NCBI GenBank assembly: GCA_959347315.1
Contig: OY365810.1
Location: forward strand, 26,298,090 to 26,362,089
Length of the DNA: 64,000 bases
Source of the DNA: Bimastos eiseni
Taxonomy: Eukaryota > Annelida > Clitellata > Crassiclitellata > Lumbricidae
Reading direction: 5' to 3'
Below are positions 47,224-58,360 of the stretch, piece by piece. The notes under the pieces were generated by a model, which searched no databases, had not been told where the DNA came from, and worked only from the letters and a program-made list of their open reading frames with translations. The translations under genes and the position numbers were made by a program. Each line of letters starts with the position of its first letter. Position 1 is the stretch's first letter.

Positions 47224-50200
47224 ATGGTGGCCGATGGCGTCTTGGCAACGACGAATGGCTTGAGCGAAAAAGCTTTTTCAAACCTTGAATATGGTGTCGG
47301 ACAATGTCACGAAACGAAAGAGGTCCAACAATCTGTTGATCTGCTCGAGCCACAAGTGCAATCTTTGTTCGATGCAGTCAAAGCTGGGTTTGTACTGTTT
47401 ACACATCCTGTTTGTTAGTAGGCCTGATGCTTGATTTATTATTATTTCTTATGTATTTATAGCGCCCGTAGTTTCGGAGAATGGTAACTTTAGCATCGAT
47501 GCAAATTGCCAATAGTTGGCTTCTAGTTGACCTGCAGCGACGTATTTTGTTCATGTAACCTGCTATATATACTCCATTTAGAGTTGCCAAACGTCCCGGT
47601 ATTGATATTCATGAAATTTGATATCGCCTTTCTTCCAACATCTTTTGCTCAAAAGTGCACACGCCTCGACGGCGCAATTGCAGTTGTACTGCAGACCAAT
47701 TGTGTGTGAAGGACTTGCTCAAGATCCCTACACCATGTGAACGAGGGTTGAACCCGCTCACTCAGCGGATACTGAGTGTTACGTGTCGACCGCTCTAGCC
47801 AATCAGTCACAGTGCCGCATCAATATGGCCGGGACTGTCCCGGAATCGACATAGGCATTCCCGTGTCCCGGGCAATGCTAATATTGTCCCGGTATGTCCA
47901 GGAATAGGGCAAAGCTGTAGTTTAGCGTATTTAATTTAAAAATTTTCATCTGACATATTTAATTATTTTTAACAAGCAATGTGCTTAAGAAAGACGCTGA
48001 ACTAACCCCAAAACAGTATAAATCTTTGCATCCAGTTTCCACATAAGCATGAGTTTTTCATCAGTCCAGTTTCCATTCAGACAGAATTCTTTTCATCATA
48101 CCCAGCTTCTACTTATGTATGATTCTTTTCATCAATCAAGCTTCCATTTCAACATAAAAAAATATTTTTATCAAATATGGCATGTCGACAATGAGCAAGA
48201 GGATGTCCATGAATGTTCCCAGTGGGAGTTGGTGATGTTATGCAGGTAGGCAACAAAAGAGGCAAGGGTTGAATAATTGCCAAGGTTTCACAGGAGATGA
48301 ATGGCATAGTCATAACAGACATATTGCAGGATTTAATTTACAACATTATTACTTTTCACTAACATTGAAAAATAATTGATGATGCCAAAATGAGTTTTTC
48401 ACCATCAATGTAAGGACAGGGCGTAATATGGTTTAAGTAGGTAAAATAATATCATCAGTATGGCTGATTCTTGAATTTTTGGGTGCAGTTAATCCAGCTG
48501 ATGTGGTTAATGTATGGTAGGCCTAGATTCCCTGCCAGAATTTCATCGGCTTTATACATAGCCTATGGGTTATGTACGGGTTCCATGTAGGAATTTAGGT
48601 CCTTCATGGGCTCCAGGTGAATATGGGACATCGTAATTTTATACTCGGCTGTTTTGCATTTTATCTTCAATTTGATATGAACTTTATCAGAGTAAGATTA
48701 TTTCAGCAGCTGTAATGTACGGTTCCCATTCATTTCGTCGGAGACCATTTTGTCGCATTTCATTTCGTCGCATTTTGAAAACGATACTAACCCTGAGACT
48801 AAACGATCCTCACGACGCATAACCTGACCCTAACTGACCCTCACAACGCATAACCTGACCCTAACTGACCCTCAGGGTGCTTAAACTGATGAAATGAATG
48901 CGACCAAAGGATCTGCGGCGAAATGAAATGTGAGGAAATGAGCGGTCACCATAATATGCTGCTTCTCTTAGTATAGACTATTATTTTGCACATCACAATG
49001 TTAAAAATATAATTTTCCCATTGTTTCAACAATGATGCAGTTGTTCAAATAATATGAGAAGAAATCTCTAAATACTTATTGTTTACCTAATCGAATGTGG
49101 AGTTTTACACTGTAGCAAATGAATTCAAATATTGTTGTGACAATTATTGTATGTAATGGTCATTTCAGATCACTGGTTGAAATCCAGTGTTTGGTGGAGT
49201 CTCATGGAGTAGATTTGCTGAGCCATGCGGATAATGCGGGTGACACGGCTGCCCACTGGACTTGTGCCCGAGGACACAAAGAAGTACTCAGTTACATTAT
49301 TGACATGAATGGTCCTATCAATGAGCCAAGTGTAGATGAAATTGGCCAAAGACCAATTCACTGGGCTTGTGTTGAGGGTCATACTTCCCTGGTTGCCATG
49401 CTCTTAAAGGTACTGACACTAGGCTCATCTTTTTAATAATACATTTATACAGTATGCACCTTTTTGATGCAATTTTGGTATCAATGATATCAGGTTCTTT
49501 AATCTTACATCACAGATGAATATGAAGATACGTATTAATGGTTGACTCAAAATCTTGAATACATAAACGAGATATCTCAATGGTGAGCGTAATTAGTCTG
49601 ATTACAGAAGCAGGCATCCTACCTTTGAATTTCATGCAGATTAATTTAGATTAGAATTACCATCTGACAACTAAGTTCTAATGACAAAACAGATTTTAGT
49701 TAAACTCCTTTTAAACCAACAGAAGCTCTATAAACCATGCACCTTGTGTCTTTGTATAAATTGTATTTAGGCCTATAATCATATCTTTTATGTATTTAAT
49801 TATATATTTTATTTTCACAGGACTTTAGTGCATTTTCTAGACATTGCTAATGGTGTTTATTATGTGAAGTTTGAGCTAGCTAGAGTATTGATTAGGATTC
49901 AGTTGACACTTTTACGCCAAGCTGTGTTGGTTACCCAGTCAGTTTTTAGTACACTCTCATCACTAAATTAACTCATTTCTCTGACAAAACTCTTGATTTT
50001 GTTATTTGGCTATCTCTGATTTTCTGCTTCTGGCTGTAAGAAATTTTGTGAAGTAATGCTTTATCCTTTAATGACGAGCTGCAGTGGAAGGTTTCCCATG
50101 GATGCATACATATGCGTTTGGCTCCTCAAAGTCTTTTTCCAGAATTGCCTCCAAAACGACACTGCAAGCCTCTATTAAGCAACTATTTTGCAATTGTTGA

Positions 50201-51576
50201 GAAAATTTTGAAGAATTAATTCTCATTCAAGTGTCAGTCGAAACTGAAGTTTTCACATCCACAGGATATGTGATTAATTAATTCATTAATGCACTTGTTA
50301 ATTACTTAATTAATTGCTTAGGAATCACTCTCATTCTCCTTATGAAGCAACAAACTGCTGCAAGTATTGATAGTAGTACATAAGCATTGGATGTAAACAA
50401 TCGTGATGCACAGTAGTCTAATGCTTAACCCATTTGCCTTGTAAATTGATGCACAGTAGTCTAATGCTTAACCCATATGCCTTGTAAATTAAAGGGTACA
50501 GGGTCAAGCTCCCCTGCGGCGGTTTTTGAACTTTTGAAGGAGAGTAATATCAAATACGGTTGCATTGTATACACTTGTTTCCATGATGACTCAGCATTTA
50601 TTTTTGCAACAATAATGGTCTCATGGTCTTGTACAAACAGGCAACATAAATGGCTTTATCTAAATAAGGCCAACTCACTCCTTTTTTTAGCAAACTACCC
50701 CCCCCCCCCAATATGTGGCTATGCTTTGTGGCTTGCAATCATGTATTATTCTGATTAACAAAAGATTTTCTTTGATAAAAATAGATGTGATATGAATTCT
50801 TAATTTTTGTTAGCGCGGGGTATCAAATGATGTTACCGACAACAAGGGCTGTACTCCACTGATTGTGGCCGCCCAGCATGGCCATACACTTCTTGCCGGG
50901 TACCTGATTGGCATGGGCGCATGTCGATATGCACTTGACAAGGAAGGTGATACTGCTCTGCACTGGGCAGCATTCAATGGTATTTCATTGTAGTAATTGT
51001 TTGTGTTTGTTTTTGCTCAATTATGTAGGGCAAGATAATTTCTCATTTATGACATGCCTTTATCAATATAAGTATTAAAGTAATACTGTTATTGATAATT
51101 TAGATGTTTGCTCTTCCTATGACAATCAAAAAAGTATTTTGAGATGTTTTTCAATTAAAATTGTCCTGTTTGGTTGCATAACAAATTTTGTAGTGCCTCC
51201 TACTGAAATGAAATGAGTCGATTTTACTATGACCTTCAAATAGCAGCATCACCATCAAACTGAAGTGAGTCTTTAAGAGCATAATGGGGAAGGCTTACCT
51301 TCATGACTGACATTTCACTTCGTTTTTATATATATATATATTATGTAACATAACATAGCAACGTCTTTTTATTGCACCCAATGATAATAACAAGGAACAG
51401 AAACAGTAAACAGCAAAAAGCTTTAGCTGGGCACAACAGGGAGGATAAAACCCAAATAGGACCTAAGTCCCGTTAGCAGAGCCACCCATGTAATAACAAG
51501 CATTTCGGCAGTTGTCGAGATTAGTTCCACAGTAGTAATTTTTATAATCTCTTAACTAGTTTACTAAGATATAACA

Positions 51577-51608
<32 letters not shown>

Positions 51609-54600
51609 AATCTAAGTACTGTAAGTTAGTGCTTGTGAATGAGCAGGTGCCCTTAAATTGATTTATCTAAATTTGGAGTTTATGATTGCAATTAATTGCA
51701 TTTCCTGACAATATATAATGTTTCAGTTATTGATTCTAAGTTATCTTCCAAATATGGTCTTATATTGATATCTGATAATATTACTTTATTTTTGCATCCA
51801 TTAGGACATGATGAGATGATGCGTCTGTTGATATACATGGGTTGCAACCCTAGCCAACCAGATAACTTCCTCCAGACACCTCTCCATTTGGCATGCATCA
51901 GTGGACACCTATCAACTGTCAGAGAATTATGTGAGCAGGTTGTGACACAAAATCCATCATGACGATTTTTTCATTATCTTGTGATCGTTGGTTGCTTTCT
52001 CTATGTCTTCCATTGGATATTGTTGCATTAAAAGAGCATTGTTGTTGTAGTAATGAAGTTTTTGATCATATTGAACTCTAATATTGCTGAGGTTAACAAT
52101 ATGTCCTTGTTTGAGAATATTAGAAAGCGTTAAAGAAATGTGCACATACAGGCAGATACTTGTGTGCACAAGCATTCCTACACTGCATACTTTCCACGAA
52201 AAAAAAAAATTCCTCGCAATAGGACTATATGTTTATAGAAATTTCATTTGCTATTTCAGCTGAATTATTTCCATTGTTCATTGATTTCAGGAATTTTTCT
52301 TAGCACATACTTGGCCTACTTGTTTTTAAATAGCTTCCTTATTTTATCATTATGACTTGTAATACTATGTGAATCTTTTTCAATATTATTATTATGACTT
52401 TTTCCAAGATGATAAATGACGTATGTCAATCATGAGTGCATCTTGCTTAGCCCCAATTTCTTTTATTCTTAGGACAATGTCGAGATAAACTCTACCGATA
52501 AAAATGGCAGGACACCAAACATGTTGGCTGCGGGTAGGAGACATGGCAACATTGTTGAGTATCTGAAGAAACATTCAAAGCAGAGGAGAAGAAGAATCTT
52601 ACCACATGTGGACTTTCGGTAGGATCAAGTTTTATCATCACGGTGAAGAAAGGCTTTCTCTACTTAGCATTTAATGCATAGAAAGTGACAACTATATCAT
52701 CAGTCTTCCAACTGATGATATAGTTAATGACTTTTCAATTCATAAGTCCTGATGGAAAAGACTGTACTGTTAATTTTTAGTATTTTTTACGTGCTGTGCG
52801 TTTACAAGCATTTTCATTAAAGAAGAAACTTACTTACTTACTTACTTACTTAAACAGTTTTGCATTGACATTATACAATTGCTCTACGTGGACATGATAA
52901 TGGTATTTAACTCTTTAATGACAAAGCATGCATGTACTAGTGTGTATGGGTAAACCTAAGCAGCTCATCATTATAGCGCTAAATGCCGTAAAACGTATTA
53001 TAAGCAGTGTTCATAGGTGATTCCTACTGTCAAACAAACTCAATAAAAATACCATGATATTTATATAGATTTTTAGCCATTTGCTCTAACTTTGATGCGT
53101 TTGTGTTTAATTTGTAAGGTTATTTTATGTATAACCTACATTTTCAATCAGTTTTATTTTTATACTGCAGCCAAGCACTTTTAGATATGTCATCCCTAAC
53201 TTATAATGATTGTTTTAAACTTTGGCCAATTGGTGACATCCGACCACTTTTAAGGCCTACTGTATTTTTTGCATGAAAATTGAAGGGTAGTTTTGTGTAG
53301 TTGGTTCCCAAGACCTTCAAGGCCCTTCTATGTTGCCAGTTGAAAATTTATTTGAAGTTAAGTCTGGATATCCTAGTGGTCTGCAATTGTTGAAAAGTTG
53401 TACTTTGAGCAAGACTGATAAACCTTCAGATGGTCGATTTGCCGTGAACAAACTTGTTTGTTAGTTTGAACATTATCCAGCTTTCAAAGTTGATATGAAT
53501 ATTTCAGGTCAGTGATGTGTGGCACATCTACCAACACTAAAGTGCCTCTATTATTCATCGTTTCTCTGCTGATCTGTTGGGCATATCCAATGTACATTAT
53601 TAAGGTAAAACTGTTCTTTAATCACCTTCCAAATCTAGATTTTACTGTCAGTGTTTCAATGAGTTTGCTAGTTTCACTATAATGTTATGTGGTTCAACTC
53701 ACCTGTAATGCCATGTAATGCAATAGAGTGTCGGTAATGTTGTCCATCTGAGTTACTGTGCAACTCATTTGTGACACAGCATCTATGTTAGGTAAAGTAA
53801 ATTCGAATTTGGGGAAAGCACCGATATATGAGAAGGAAATTACTTGCTCTGCTTTTATAAGGGGATTGGGGGGAGGTCGTGCAAGCGCGACCAGTGAGTC
53901 TGCATGATCAAATTATTCATGGTTGTGTAAGAGAGTTTTCCTCTAGTTTAAAATATGCAGATCTGTTCTTTTTTCCTTGTCTTCCAGATACTACAATCTA
54001 TTTATTTTATTTAATTAGCATTACTTGGTTTAACATAACTTAACAAGGGTTTTGAAATGGTTCAGATGACATTTAGTCTGTATTAATCCCACTGCAATTT
54101 GACTTGGAGCATGATTAATAGCCCAATTTTCCAAGTTTCCTCTTAAAAGCTGTGATAGTGTCTCAGTGGACACTGTCACAGCTTTTTAGAAACCATTCAA
54201 ACCATTCCACAAGTCTACAACTCTTCCACTGAAGAATTTCTGCCCTTGTTCCTTTCGATTTCTTAAACAATTTATATCTGTATCTCTGCATCACCTTATT
54301 TGTTGCAAATTGAAAAACCTCGCCGATTGCACCCTCTGTTTTCCAGTAATACTCTTATAGGCTTCAATCGGGTCTCCTCTGCTCTGCTCCTCCATATCTC
54401 CAGTGTTGTTAATCCACACTTATTCAATCTTTCTTCATGGCTCAAATCGTTGTAGCCCCACATAATTTTTGTAGCTCTTCTTCTCGAGCTTCTGTATGTT
54501 TTGTTTCAGGCCTGGACTCTTGGATGCTGTATGATGTGATGTTTTGGGTTTTAGTGCATTCCTTTGACGTGGAATGATCTGCAATTGGTTCACGTGGTGT

Positions 54601-57589
54601 TTATCGGACTAAATGTGATCATGTGGTTTTCGCTCTACGCTGCCTCTACCACTGACCCTGGTTACCTCCCAAGAAATATATTGCAGTACGATTTGGTTCT
54701 ACAACAGGTTAGGTCTAGCCTTTGAAAACATAATATTCAAATTCTTGGTTAATTCACACGACCATTACAATCATAGTAAGAGAAATATTAATACTGGTAA
54801 TGTTTGCACTATGTGTAAATAAAGAGCGAATGCATTATGTATACTAGCCTAATCAATACATACATATATATATAAATTTCTTTTGCTTATATATATTATA
54901 TATATATATATATATATATCTTTGCTTGTTAGACAAACAGTCACAAACTGACACCACTGATATGAATATTTATACTGATAGATATCAATCTGTTGTAAAG
55001 GTAATTGTCTTTAATGAGGACTGCAACCTTGTTCAAAGCGCAGTCACTTCTAGTTCTTGTTCTTGAATGAAATGGCCTCCATGTTTAGAACTTAGCAAGA
55101 GAAATGTTGCTGTAAGCCGACTCAGCTGCCAAGCCTAAACTATTCAGTAGTTTTAGCATGTTCCTTGGATGCTGCATTCTTTGTCCTTATGAAATCTTAT
55201 CTAGCAATCAACTTTCCTAGGCTGTCCAAAAATATTGGACACCTGATTGCCATCCGAATGCACTACAAGTGGGAGATTATGAGCTACTCTGCACATAGCA
55301 TGTTGACATCTACCTATCCAATGTGTATAACGGAATTTCAGAATCAAAAGGACATGTCCCTTTTCGATTACCATTGTTGATCAACAATCTAGTTTGCTAA
55401 GATTTTGGATGTTGACATGGACTTAGTCTTGTACAGTAACTGTCTGATTGTTTTATTTTGGACTATGATTGACATCTCGATACAGAAATGGTTTTTGATG
55501 ATGTATCTTGAGGAGCAAAACTATCCTTCAACTGCACATTTGCTTTATTCTGAAGTTTTAAGCCAGAGTAGACTGATTATATGTTTGCACTATGTTCATG
55601 TTTAGGACGATTTTCTGACTTTAGGTAGCAAGTGGTGACAGCCTGAACCGAGCAACAAATCCTCTTGGCCTTCTCTGTCACACGTGTCGTACAGTTAAGC
55701 CATTGCGATCGAAGCATTGTCGCTGCTGTAATCGCTGCGTTGCTGTTTTCGATCATCACTGTCCGTTCATCTATAACTGCGTTGGGTTAGCAAACCGGTT
55801 GGTGTCATAGACGAAACCAGTTTCCATTTCTTTCTGTTTTGGTTAACTCTGACCCGGGTGCACACTGCGTCTCTGGAGGCTAGATATGAAATAATATTTT
55901 TATTTCATTTGCTGGTTGACGTGCAATGTTAATGCTGCTGGCAAACAGCCCCAACTTATCCCTTAATTATGTCTTATTGTCTCTATTAGAATATTTGATC
56001 CTCCCTGCACTGCACCCCAGCTATGGGCCAGAGCTCTTGTGAGGCACTTTTAGAAACCCTGATACATAATGATCAAGCAAAATTTATAACTTCGAGATTT
56101 GGTCTTTATTATTTTGCTGTGCTTGGAATTACCCCTGTTAGAATGCATCTTTTCTAAGGAATTTAAATTAGACATATATGGGTTTTGCCACTGCGGCCCT
56201 TAACTTTCTTTTTATTGTTTTGATGACAAAGGGTTGATTGTTACAGATTTTCATAAAGATGTAAGAAATGGAAATGTTATCTTGAATAAGATGTAATTAG
56301 TGTAAGGAAGGAATTTCTGCCAACGGTTCAGGCTATCTCGTATTGAAGATGCATATTTCTTTTCTGCCTATACATCTCCTTTGGCAACTGCAAATGACAT
56401 CTTTTATGGAAGGAGAACTTGAACCACTGTCTTCTTTGCATGATAATCAAATGGTTAACGTTTCAGTCGTCAGTTTAGGGGTTCAAATTATGGCCATGAC
56501 AAAGATATGTTTTATGATTTTGTCATTACTGTACCCCTAATGAACTCGATTACCGGTTTTAACGAATCTGCTGACCATATGCTGCCAGGAAAGATCGGAT
56601 GATTGTCCGCTACCCTCGTATGTCGAGGATAAGAAAATGAGGCCGCTAACACTTCTGATTCATGGCTGCCACTTGGACTTATTTGAGAAGTACTTGTCTT
56701 CTTCTTCTTCTTCTTCCTATCTAATGTTTCTTTTATATTCTTCTTTGCATCATTCTTCAAAAAAATTCTTTTTTGTGTTCTTCTTTTTTCACATACATCT
56801 TTGTATTCTTCTTCTTTGCTGTCTTTTCTTCAGATTTTCTTCAATTTATTCTTTGCATTCTAATTCTCTGCTTCCTTCTTTGCAATGACATACTTCTTCA
56901 CATTCTTCTTCATGTTCTTCTTCACAAACTCTACATTCTTTGCATTGTTGTTCTTTTTGCAAAAGATCATGAAACCAGTTCCTTGGCAAGATGCAAAACC
57001 GACAGGGAAAAGATTTTCCCAGACAATTTGCACCTGTCAGTAATTTTCATAGAAAATTAAATTAACGTAATGGTCGTCTTGCCTAGCAGATGACAGTTAA
57101 AATTTGACTCGTGTAGTAACTTGTCATCATTCGTTCGTGCTATGTTTGTAATCATACTGTGGTTTGTCAGTGAAATTAAATGAAATTTGCTGTTTTTATT
57201 ATTACAACCAGATGTGAAAAAGAAAATTGCTTAAGGTTAATGCTTTTTCAGGGTCTGGTTTGCAACATTCATAGCCAGTGTCTCCCTCGTGTGTCTCATC
57301 GCCTGCTTCTTCGCCTACTACATGCTGCAACTGCAATTTGATCTGATCGTTTTTCTAGGTCTCCTTGAACTCGCCATCGTAGTGGGGCTGTCTTTAGGCC
57401 TGCTCTGCTTTGCAGTAAGTCTTTTTTCCGATGGCTAGTTAGGCCTATGTTGTTGTCACGTAATTCAAAGTTTTTCCAGATTTTAATTGTTTTGGGATGG
57501 GTTTTGATGCTGTAGGGTGAAGATGAGTACTTTGAATGATCTTTATTGTTAGAAGTATACAGCACGTACAAGATATATGGATATATGGG

Positions 57590-57643
<54 letters not shown>

Positions 57644-57716
57644 GTCCTTTTGATTCTGAAATTCCGTTATACACATTGGATAGGTAGATGTCAACATGCT
57701 ATGTGCAGAGTAGCTC

Positions 57717-57752
<36 letters not shown>

Positions 57753-58360
57753 ATCCCATATATCCATATATCTTGTACGTATATATATATATATATATAT
57801 ATGTTGTAGATCTGTTTCATGCTGTTACTGTATTTACATTACATTATTGATAAGCATTCGTCTGTGAACAAGCTGGTTCCAATACCTTGCATTTTTAGCT
57901 GTAGATATTTAAAGTTTTGTAGATTATGAATTGTAATCATAAACTTCAAATTTTTAAAGCCGCTTGAAAGGTAAGCACAGGGTCCAGGTTATTCACGAGA
58001 ACAGCATCAATGCGTACTAATTTTATTCAAAACTAATTTGTTTTGATATATGTTGCAAGTTTGATTTCAGACTGAAGATGTTCCTATTCACTATTTGAAA
58101 TTTTAGTTTGAGACATGGTAGTGGTCTTTAATGTTTTGTGTGATCGGATGTATTTATTATTTCAGTTTTATCATGCTGCTGTAAATATTACGACTAATGA
58201 GCACATGAACTACAAGCGCTACAGCTATCTCCAGGACAGCAAAGGGAAATTCCAGAATCCATTTGACAGAGGACTTCGGAGAAACCTCATGGAGTTCATC
58301 TGCCACCAGCAGCCACTGATTGAAGATGAAACTGGGATTCTGAACACAGTCATTATTTAG
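47224..58360 (+). CDS. Ankyrin-repeat DHHC palmitoyltransferase, TIP1-like, complete, 10 exons, 543 aa
   Basis: An S-acyltransferase that attaches palmitate to cysteines of target proteins, probably at the Golgi. Exons: 47224-47387, 49169-49409, 50814-50979, 51805-51938, 52473-52618, 53508-53604, 54555-54707, 55625-55797, 57252-57414, 58166-58360 (stop TAG); all phases agree. Residues about 45-275 are ankyrin repeats ([60 protein letters not shown]). Two membrane segments (about 295-315 and 327-346) precede TTDPG (348-352). The cysteine-rich domain runs from C385 and has DHHC at 410-413, followed by PF instead of the usual PW. Two more segments (about 427-478) precede [16 protein letters not shown] with the TTxE motif. 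Four membrane segments and the NPF-x2-G-x-RRN tail fit the plant TIP1 type; vertebrate ZDHHC13/17 have six. A hidden exon in intron 5 cannot be excluded. Confidence 0.9.
47618..47823 (-). mobile_element. tRNA-derived SINE (minus strand) in DHHC intron 1
   Basis: The reverse complement shows the box A region TGATTGGCTAGAGCGGTCGA, the box B GGTTCAACCC, the shared body with TGCAATTGCGCCGTC and the 3' end GATATCAAATTTCA. Confidence 0.7.
48715..48960. repeat. Palindrome-like repeat built from CATTTCGTCGC motifs
   Basis: The left half has TTCATTTCGTCGGAGACC and CATTTCATTTCGTCGC; the right half carries the same motifs inverted (GCGGCGAAATGAAATG, GGTCACC at the end). The centre has two copies of ATAACCTGACCCTAACTGAC. 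It is probably a foldback or MITE-type element; no clear target duplication was seen. Confidence 0.55.
50110..50330. repeat. Interspersed repeat copy lacking the 405-bp MITE
   Basis: Homologous to 28810-28900 joined to 29306-29400. AATT occurs once (50218-50221) where the MITE is inserted in the NEK1 copy. The family of this host repeat is not recognised. It lies in DHHC intron 2. Confidence 0.75.
50405..50575 (+). mobile_element. Degraded SINE with a 43-bp duplicated segment
   Basis: A 43-bp unit (GATGCACAGTAGTCTAATGC onward) is repeated at 50405-50447 and 50448-50490 with one mismatch. A box-B-like GGGTCAAGCTCC and the SINE 3' end GAGAGTAATATCAAATACGG follow. Confidence 0.55.
51345..51505 (-). 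mobile_element. Interspersed repeat (LINE tail-like), second copy
   Basis: The reverse complement matches 27305-27465 in order: GGGTGGCTC, GGACTTAGGTCC, CAATAAAAAGACG and TGTTATGTTA. It lies in DHHC intron 3. Confidence 0.5.
54110..54530 (-). mobile_element. LINE reverse-transcriptase relic in DHHC intron 6
   Basis: The minus strand encodes [16 protein letters not shown], then (with decay) [10 protein letters not shown], and near 54225 [14 protein letters not shown]. These are the successive L-x-x-L-GL-x-TLE, RGD-x-IE and FFS-x-RVV-x-LWN blocks at the RT C-terminus of CR1-like LINEs. It is related to 21341-21660. Confidence 0.65.
54861..54920. repeat. (TA)n microsatellite
   Basis: AT dinucleotide tract in DHHC intron 7, interrupted near its middle. 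Confidence 0.8.
55279..55355 (+). repeat. 77-bp segment with a perfect inverted copy at 57642-57718
   Basis: Starts ATGAGCTACTCTGCACATAG and ends CAGAATCAAAAGGACAT, in DHHC intron 7. Its reverse complement is found at 57642-57718 with no mismatch by eye. The flanks differ between the two places. Confidence 0.9.
56696..56945. repeat. Degenerate TTC-rich tract
   Basis: Pyrimidine-rich run dominated by TTCTTC and TTCTTTGCA units in DHHC intron 8. The open frames here are low-complexity artefacts. Confidence 0.7.
57564..57780. repeat. AT-rich hairpin whose loop is the 77-bp inverted copy
   Basis: The left arm begins ACGTACAAGATATATGGATA and continues through (TA)n to 57641. The right arm (57719-57780) is its reverse complement, ending CCATATATCTTGTACGT. 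Between the arms lies the 77-bp core at 57642-57718. It lies in DHHC intron 9. Confidence 0.85.

Noticed and set aside
53605..54554. Search for an extra DHHC exon with more membrane segments between exons 6 and 7
   Set aside because: No acceptor-donor pair of the right phase encloses a hydrophobic frame, and much of the intron is a LINE relic. Intron 5 gave no candidate either, and the four-segment TIP1 layout does not need one.
55165..55605. Plus-strand frames of about 70 codons in DHHC intron 7, including the 77-bp segment
   Set aside because: No recognisable domain, no splice phase fit with neighbouring exons, and the spliced protein is complete without them.
57296..57850. IYIYIY-rich frames of 174 and 104 codons on the two strands
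   Set aside because: They are translations of (TA)n arms of the hairpin, plus shadows of DHHC exon 9.
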